DNA from: Ricinus communis
Taxonomy: Eukaryota > Streptophyta > Magnoliopsida > Malpighiales > Euphorbiaceae
Length of the DNA stretch: 64,000 nucleotides
Assembly (NCBI RefSeq): GCF_019578655.1
Contig: NC_063258.1
Coordinates: 12,404,802-12,468,801, forward strand
Direction: 5' to 3'
In this document: piece after piece, positions 57,566 to 64,000 of the stretch
How positions within the stretch are numbered: position 1 is the stretch's first letter
Layout: every line of letters begins with the position of its first letter
The notes under the pieces: model-generated
The model's database searches: none
Seen by the model: the letters and a program-made list of their open reading frames with translations, nothing else
What the model was told of the DNA's origin: nothing
Position numbers and translations under genes: made by a program

Positions 57566-59063
57566 TGATGAGCATAGTTTTACACATATTTGCTTGTATA
57601 CTATTGCGTATGTTCTTAGCAATTATTGTGCTTTTATTCCCAGATCACCCGTGTTTTGTGTTCTTTTGCATTTCAGGAACATTTATTGGACCATCATCGG
57701 TGTTTAAGCAATTATAGATCAATACGTGCGGAGAAGGACGAGAATTCATCAAGATCGGACAAGAGCCCGCGTTGCACACATTGAGCACGGCTTGAGTCAA
57801 GGCCGTGCTGACCATCACGGCCTGGAGTCTAGCCGTGACCAACCATCGATACTTGGTCTTCAAAATAGTGGTTTGAGCACGGTTTCCGTAGCCACCACGG
57901 CCTCCAGCACTGCCCGTGGTGGCCAGCACGGGGAGCAACACGGTCATGGTGAAACCCTAGTTGGTGAGATCCACAGTTTCAGCACGGCATGGACTCCACG
58001 GCCTTGACCACGGCCGTGCTGAGTTAAATATATAAGAAAAAATAAATTTTTCTTAAGGGAGAGAGAGGAAAAAGAGTGACATAGAGCCTTGGAGGCTGGT
58101 TCGGTTTCTGTACAGTATTGAGTGAAAGAGAGAGTTGCGGGGAGTAAGAATCCCGAAATCGCAAGGTTCCGAGTGCAAAACAGTAGTGGAGCAATTCAAG
58201 ATGCAGTTTAGGAGATTAATCAAAGTGTAGATCCAGATTTGAAGCTGTTCATCCAATTCGAGAGAAAAGGGTGTACATGTTTTATTTTCATTATTCTTTC
58301 ATTGTAATTGATTTCCTAGATTGTTTTAAACATGAACATGTTTAGCTAGACTGATTTAATCCATTGGGATTTCTTTACTATGTTGGCTTGATATTATATT
58401 ATTGGATTGTTCGAGTTGGTTTTGTATTCTTCTTGTTTTCAGTATTAATAAGATTATGCATTATTCATGAGACGTTGTGAATTGTGATGTTTAGATTGCT
58501 TTATGAGATTGAGAAATCCGTTTGGCAATTGGAATTTTGAATAACAAGAACTGGGTAATAATTGCTTAGAGATAAGGATAATTAACTAGCCGGATTAAGA
58601 ATTAACAAAGCTTAATAGAGGCGGATTAAAGCTTAACGCTAATCTAAGAATCAATCGTTAGGAAGAGATTCCCACTTTAGGTTATTAGGTTTAGAAATTC
58701 GGTTATCTCGAGAGAGAAACCGAATTCGGTTAAGAATTCGTCCACGGGTAGCATAATTAGACTCACCGATCCTTTATCTTTTGTTTGATTGCCAACTAGT
58801 TTAGATTCCCTTTGGGTTTGTCTTCTTGTCTTGATTATTTCACTTATCAATTACTCTTGCATCTCCCTTAGGACTTAGCTTGTAGTTAATAGTTAGTTTA
58901 GAATTTATTCATCATCCATTTTAGGTTAATATAACAAAGAACAAAGGAGTAACTCTGGGCTTTCGCTTTCCCGAGGAATACGACCTTGATACTCGCCATT
59001 AGTGCTAGACTGCATCGATAGGTACACTGCCTTAGATTGTAGCTAACACGAGTAGACCCATCA
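57566..59063 (+). repeat. Left LTR of the gag-only element
   Basis: Starts TGATGAGCATAGTTTTACAC, ends AGTAGACCCATCA. U3 contains the GCACGGCC-type hairpin at 57784-57809 and a second hairpin with CCACCACGG and CCGTGGTGG arms at 57892-57922. A TATA-like AAATATATAAG lies at about 58026-58036, followed by a purine-rich leader. Confidence 0.85.
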
Positions 59064-59069
59064 AGTTTT

Positions 59070-59087
59070 TGGCATCGTTGCCGGGGA
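59070..59087 (+). other. tRNA-Asp-type primer binding site
   Basis: TGGCATCGTTGCCGGGGA, differing from the 26062-26079 site at the sixth base and little else, six bases after the LTR. Confidence 0.88.
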
Positions 59088-59223
59088 ATTGTTTGAAAAC
59101 TAGAGTGAAATTTGCTATTTGTTAATTTAGCCATTTTTTTTTCTTTCTTATTATTTTATGATTTTTATTTTTATTTGTTTATTTATTTTATTTCATTTGT
59201 ACATATTTATTTAGCTTAAGTTT

Positions 59224-59262
59224 ATGATTCAGATAGTGAATGATAAGGAGGTTCAATGCTAA
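59224..59262 (+). CDS. Upstream ORF MIQIVNDKEVQC overlapping the gag start
   Basis: Twelve codons. Its last sense codon and stop overlap the start of the main ORF (ATGCTAA). This geometry would allow termination-reinitiation, or it may be the remnant of an older start followed by a frameshift. It is preserved in all three copies in the window. Confidence 0.5.
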   Translation: MIQIVNDKEVQC

Positions 59263-60398
59263 ACTCAAAATCTTTGTATGACGCATTGGAAAAAGAGAAT
59301 AGGAACCAAGAGAGTGCTAAAAATTGGGATGCCCGTGCATCTTTAGATGCTCGGGTGGAATCGTTTTGCAGGGCTACCGATCAACTCTCTTCTCCTATCC
59401 TTTCATCTCAAGTCTTTTGTGAATTTTGTTGTGGTTTACATGTGTGTAATGATTGTCCATTGTATAGTGATGTTGCTCATTGTTCTTATAACTGTGAACA
59501 GGTGAATTATACGGGAAGTTGGCCAAATGACTCGTATGGAAGCACCTACAATCAAGAGTGGAGCACTCATTCACCTTTTGGATGGAGCTTAGATGGCCAA
59601 GAACCACTAGGAATTCAGCAACTACATCAGCAGCCTAATGTTGCACCTTCAACTCAAGATGAAGAGTTAGTGTCCAAGGAGCTGATGATGAGGTTCATAA
59701 CAAGTCTTGAGGAAAGATTCCAACAAACAGAGAGGATACTTGAAGATCAACAAGCCTCGATTAACAACATAGAACATCAAGTAGGCTTAATCTTCAAGTT
59801 ACTAGCGGAAGAGCAATTGAGAACTCCATCAAACGCTGCTAAATCCGAGGAACATTTTAGCGCCATCACTTTGCGTTCAGGTGAGAATTTTTCTGGTTTA
59901 TCTATTATGTTTGACGATGATGCTTATGTGCAGGATGACTCTTTGAACATGGAGATAGAACCAGAAAAGGAAGAGGCAAACATGATCCCTTTGAAAGACT
60001 ACCAACAAGAGGAATTTTTGGTGGATTTTCCTCAAGTCCCTTCGATGATGGAAGATGAGCATGAGTTATCCAATGAAGAAGTCTTGGAGGAGCTCAAGTT
60101 TCTTCTAGCAAGTGAACCAAGACAAGGACTAGAGGAAACCATTGACGTTCCTGAAGAAATTGCCCAACCGTCAATCCTTCCAATTGGTGAAACTTCAGCT
60201 TTCAAATTGGAAGAGCCCCTAGAGCATCATGACTACGTGCAATTATACGAGGAGCGAGTCTTGCCCATCATACTGGCAGCTTGCTTGATAGTCGGGAAGA
60301 GGAAATTGACAATTATCCCTCTAAGCGGATACTTGAAGACATTTGCTTGGAAGAAGGATGGATGGTCTTCGATCATGCCCATTTGCCTTTCACCATGA
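59256..60398 (+). CDS. Gag-derived protein of a non-autonomous Athila-related element
   Basis: Intact 380-codon ORF. Residues 49-61 form a CCHC zinc knuckle of Athila spacing (CEFCCGLHVCNDC, Cys-x2-Cys-x3-His-x4-Cys). A Tyr/Ser/Gln-rich stretch and an SKELMMRFITSLEERFQQTE coiled segment follow at about residues 140-180, then AITLRSGENFSG. This order matches the C-terminal half of the Athila gag at 23763-24539. The capsid half is missing. After an acidic linker (SNEEVLEELKFLLASEPRQG) the last 60 residues, with ERVLPIILAACL, resemble the stretch before reverse transcriptase in Athila pol, so gag is fused to a pol fragment with the protease removed. It probably binds RNA and might enter particles made by a helper. 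The start at 59256 is chosen because it opens the frame and is preserved in copies. The ORF is closed by TGA at 60396. Confidence 0.82.
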   Translation: MLNSKSLYDALEKENRNQESAKNWDARASLDARVESFCRATDQLSSPILSSQVFCEFCCGLHVCNDCPLYSDVAHCSYNCEQVNYTGSWPNDSYGSTYNQEWSTHSPFGWSLDGQEPLGIQQLHQQPNVAPSTQDEELVSKELMMRFITSLEERFQQTERILEDQQASINNIEHQVGLIFKLLAEEQLRTPSNAAKSEEHFSAITLRSGENFSGLSIMFDDDAYVQDDSLNMEIEPEKEEANMIPLKDYQQEEFLVDFPQVPSMMEDEHELSNEEVLEELKFLLASEPRQGLEETIDVPEEIAQPSILPIGETSAFKLEEPLEHHDYVQLYEERVLPIILAACLIVGKRKLTIIPLSGYLKTFAWKKDGWSSIMPICLSP

Positions 60399-60484
60399 GT
60401 CCAGCTAAGAAGACTCATCACATAAAAAAGAAGCGCTTTTGGGAGGCACCCCAATTTTTATCTTTAATTTCTAATTTTTTTTAA
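60281..60484 (+). other. Overlapping open frame at the end of the gag-derived ORF
   Basis: A frame shifted against the main ORF opens with MLDSREEEIDNYPSKRILED and runs past the main stop through KKTHHIKKKRFWEAPQ. The same frame is open in the decayed copy (52924-53151). Either this is the original continuation of the protein after a frameshift, or the conservation is only at DNA level. Confidence 0.4.
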
Positions 60485-61524
60485 CCTTTTTGTTTTGAAA
60501 CATTTTATTAGTTTTAGTTTTCATATTTTCAGTTTCGATTTTATTTCTTTATTTTATTATTTTCAGATTCTACCGAGGAGGCACTGAATTTCCACAACAT
60601 CGGCCCTCGATGGATGATCGGGCGATCCCCTAGATCTTTTTATTTTTCCTGCATTTATTTACTTTATTTTTCATACATGTCATGCACTTGGATTGTATTG
60701 CCTTTGTTCTCTTAGTTGAGCATTCCATGCGGGGTATCCATAACATTTTACATTGAGGACAGTGTGTTCTTCAAGTGTGGGGTGCTTATGGATAAACCTT
60801 AATCTCTCATATGGACTTTTAATATATCTGAAATTGCTATGGCTAGGTGTTGTGTATTTTTAGGGGATGTTAGGACACTGTGTTTTTATGCACTTGAGTA
60901 TGCTATTTTTGAGCTGATTGATGACTTGATTTATAGAATTGTAGTTACTTTTCTTTGCTGTTCATTGTCCTTAGAAAATAATTTATGGTGTTTTACACAT
61001 CAACCCTGCCGGGTTAAACCGGTGTTATTTAATTATTTTTTGAATTATCAAATTTTAACTTAGAACGTTGATAATATCATATGCATGTGTTTCTTAAGTA
61101 ATGATTCAATTAATGATGTTGCGAACCAACTGCACCTAATACCACACCTGAAAGTGAGATTTTGAGCTAGTTGAGCATTCATTATACTTATGCTCTTTAC
61201 ATTTCTTGTTTGAGTGTGCATTGTACTTAACTTTGCTTCTAGAACTTGCTTTGTAATGCGTGTTGAAGTTACATGAATATTGTGAATACCATGAGATGAT
61301 TTGGGCGATTTAGGATTCACCACATTTGACCAAAAGCCTATCACCTTATGTTTCCATTAGTTAGCCAGTTTTTGAGCCTTAACCTTTTCTTCATAATCTA
61401 CACCTATACACTTCAATTATACCATTCTTTACATTTATCTTTCCTTTACCCTTATGCTGGAGTTTCTTTCTGTGATTTATTCAACTTTATGTGGGATTAA
61501 AATGCAAGTTGCTATGTTGGTAAA
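60485..61524 (+). other. 3' non-coding region of the gag-only element
   Basis: Begins T-rich with an acceptor-like TTATTATTTTCAG ending at 60566. It contains ACATTGAGGACAGTGTGTTC and CAAGTGTGGGG (about 60750-60785), as in Athila 3' regions. It differs from the 3' region of the 50307 element. A 74-codon frame at 60839-61063 has no recognisable features. No clear polypurine tract precedes the right LTR. Confidence 0.65.
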
Positions 61525-63042
61525 TGATAAGCATAGTTTTACACATATATGCTTGCATATTATTGCGTATGTTCTTAGCAATTATTGTGCTTTTATTCCT
61601 AGATCACCCGTGTTTTGTGTTCTTTTGCATTTTAGGAACATTTATAGGACCATCATTGTTGTTTAAGCAATTATAGATCAATACATGCGGAAACGGAGGA
61701 GAATTCATCAAGATCGGACAAGAGCCCGCAATGCATACATTGAGCACGGCCTGGACTCTGGCCGTGCTCAACCATTGGCTTTGATTCTTGAAATTGGCAC
61801 TTTGGGCACGGTTTCCGTAGCCACCACAGCCTTCAGCACGGCCCGTGGTGGCCAACACGGGGAGCAACACGACCCGTGGTGGACAACACGGGGAGAAACA
61901 CGGTCGTGGTGAAACCCTAGTTGGTGAGATCCATAGTTTGACGGCATGGACTCGTCAGTCTTGACCGGCTAAAGACCTTGACCACGGCCGTGCTGAGTTA
62001 AATATATAAGAAAAATTCATTTTTCTTAGAGAAAAAGAGGGAGGAAAAAAGAGTGACATTGAGCCCTAGTGGCTGGTTCGGTTTCTGCACAATACTGAGT
62101 GCGAGAGAGAGTTGCAGTGAGTAAGAATCCCGGAATCGTAAGATTCCGAGTGCAAAACAGTAGTGGAGCAATTCAAGAGGCAGTTTGGGAGATTAATCAA
62201 AGTGTAGATCTAGATTTGGAGCTGTTCATCCAATTCGAGAGAAAAGGGTGTACATGTTTTATTTTCATTATTCTTTCATTGTAATTGATTTCCTAGATTG
62301 TTTTAAACATGAACATGTTTAGCTAAATTGATTAAATCCATTGGGATTTCTTTGCTATGTTGGTTTGATATTATATTGTTGGATTGTTTGAGTTGGTTTT
62401 ATATTCTTCTTGTTTTCAGTGTTAATAAGATTATGCATTATTCATGAGACGTTGTGAATTATGATGTTTAGATTGCTTTATGAGATTGAGAAATCCGTTT
62501 GGCAATTGGAACTTTGAATAACAAGAACTAGTTAATAATTGCTTAGAGATAAGGATAATTAACTAGCCGGATTAAGAATTAACAAAGCTTAATGGAGGCG
62601 GATTAAAGCTTAATGCTAATTTAAGAATCAATCGTTAGGAAGAGATTCAAACTTTAGGTTATTAGGTTTAGGAATTCGGTTATCTCGAGAGAGAAACCGA
62701 ATTCGGTTAAGAATTCGTCCACGGGTAGCATAATTAGACTCACCGATCCTTTATCTTTTGTTTTGATTGCCAACTAGTTTAGATTCCCTTTGGGTTTGTC
62801 TTCTTGTCTTGATTATTTCACTTATCAATTACTCCTGCATCTCCCTTACAACTTAGCTCGTAGTTAATAGTTAGTTTAGAATTTATTCATCATCCATTTT
62901 AGGTTAATATAACAAAGAACAAAGAAGTAACTTTGGGCTTTCGCTTTCTCGAGGAATACGACCTTGATACTCGCCATTAGTGCTAGACTGCATCGATAGG
63001 TACACTGCCTTAGATTGTAGCTAACACGAGTAGCACCCATCA
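61525..63042 (+). repeat. Right LTR of the gag-only element
   Basis: Starts TGATAAGCATAGTTTTACAC, ends AGCACCCATCA, 1518 bp. It has the hairpin at 61742-61769 and the CCACCACAG/CCGTGGTGG hairpin at 61821-61851, plus a duplicated CACGACCCGTGGTGGACAAC segment near 61868. Confidence 0.85.
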
Positions 63043-64000
63043 AGTTTTGGCGCTACGGGAATTGTTTGAAAACTAGAGTGAAATTTGCTATTTGTTAATT
63101 TAGCCATTTTTTTTCTTTCTTATTATTTTATGATTTTTTTTATTTTTATTTATTTATTTATTTTATTTTATTTGTACATATTTATTTAGCTTAAGTTTAT
63201 GATTCAGATAGTGAATGATAAGGAGGTTCAATGCTAAATTCAAACTCTTTGTATGACGCATTGGAAAATGAGAATAGGAACCAATAGAGTGCTAAAAATT
63301 GGGATGCCCGTGCATCTTTAGATGCTCGAGTGGAATCGTTTTGCAGGGCTACCGATCAACTCTCTTCTCCTATCCTTTCATCTCAAGTCTTTTGTGAATT
63401 TTGTTGTGGTTTACATGTGTGTAATGATTGTCCATTGTATAGTGATGTTGCTCATTGTTCTTATAACTCGTGAGCGAATGTGAATTATACGGAAGTTGGC
63501 CAAATGACTCGTATGGAAGCACCTACAATCAAGAGTGGAGCACTCATTCACCCTTTGGATGGAGCTTAGATGGCCAAGAACCACTAGGAATTCAATAACT
63601 ACATCAGCAGCCCTAATGTTGCACCTTCAACTCAAGATGAAGAGTTAGTGTCGGAGGAGTACGATGATGAGGTTCATTACAAGTCTTGATGATGATTCCA
63701 ACAAACAGAGAGGATACTTGAAGATCAGCAAGCCTCGATTAAGAACATAGAGCATCAAGTAGGCTTGATCAATCGCCATTAGCGGCAGAGCAATTGGAAA
63801 CTCCATCAAATGCTATCGAATCCGAGGAGCATTTGAGCGCCATCGATTTATGCTCAGGGTGAGAATTTTTCTGGTTTATCTACTATGTTTGATGATGATG
63901 CTTCCGCGTGGGACGATCTCTTGAACATGGAGATGGAACCGGAAAGGAAGAGGCGAACATAATTCCTCTGAAAGACTATCAACAGGAATGTACAGTTGAT
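63043..64000 (+). mobile_element. Third internal region, truncated by the window edge
   Basis: Follows the right LTR directly. The primer site is shortened (TGGCGCTACGGGA near 63048). The upstream ORF is at 63199-63237. The gag-derived frame starts at 63231 and matches the 59256 ORF until a stop at codon 19 and several frameshifts from about 63467 on. Small insertions and deletions are unusually dense after 63460. Confidence 0.75.

Larger units (their letters stand above)
57566..63042 (+). mobile_element. Non-autonomous Athila-related LTR element with one gag-derived ORF
   Basis: Two LTRs (57566-59063 and 61525-63042) enclose a 2461 bp internal region with a tRNA-Asp-type primer site and a single intact ORF of 380 codons. 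There is no protease, reverse transcriptase or integrase, so it would rely on an autonomous Athila relative. The right LTR is followed by a second primer-site-like sequence and another internal region, so the copy is part of a tandem chain and has no right target duplication. LTR divergence by eye is several percent. Confidence 0.85.

Noticed and set aside
1..64000. CRISPR arrays, bacterial operons or organelle DNA
   Set aside because: The 18 bp repeats have no spacers and read in frame as protein. Gene content, LTRs and primer sites are those of plant nuclear retroelements.

Overview
The window is nuclear DNA of a flowering plant, almost certainly a eudicot. It is AT-rich and built from nested Ty3/gypsy LTR retrotransposons with plant-type tRNA primer sites, one Cassandra-like terminal-repeat element carrying 5S rRNA-like LTRs, a hAT miniature element and a CACTA-type remnant. 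I found no convincing host gene, tRNA or functional rRNA gene. The species cannot be read from the sequence. The setting resembles pericentromeric or other heterochromatic DNA, which is inference.

Region by region: 1-2087 is AT-rich DNA with short repeats. 2088-6257 is a 4.2 kb solo LTR with a perfect 5 bp target duplication. It holds an internal 0.75 kb tandem duplication, one copy of which was hit by the Cassandra-like element (3933-4787). 6258-7262 is a decayed CACTA-like fragment. From 7262 to 47877 the background is one recurrent unit, called here family R (full unit about 1.3 kb, deleted form about 0.6 kb), nearly always in the same orientation and repeatedly split by insertions. The insertions are: a gypsy LTR with decayed gag-protease (8903-12880); inverted and truncated gypsy pol and LTR pieces (12881-16169); a minus-strand Athila-type element with only gag and protease left (18053-27158), itself carrying a nested solo LTR and a hAT miniature element; an Athila-type 5' end (27159-28788); and solo LTRs at 33237-34227, 35048-36515, 38035-39497 and 41904-44223.

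47878-50306 is a truncated minus-strand gypsy element with decayed RNase H and integrase. 50307-64000 is a cluster of Athila-related non-autonomous elements. The first (50307-54080, plus strand) meets a minus-strand partner tail to tail, giving an inverted repeat with arms of about 0.9 kb. The second (57566-63042) has two LTRs and one intact 380-codon gag-derived ORF, and continues into a third internal region at the window edge.

The genes are parasitic: gag, protease, RNase H, integrase and Athila-type accessory ORFs. Most carry stops or frameshifts. The Athila-type LTRs share a conserved 3' half and a variable 5' half with small GC-rich hairpins built on GCACGGCC/GGCCGTGC. The most noteworthy items are the R array, those hairpins, the gag-only element with its overlapping upstream ORF, the hexapeptide-repeat pol tail, and the Cassandra-like insertion whose empty site is preserved in the same window.
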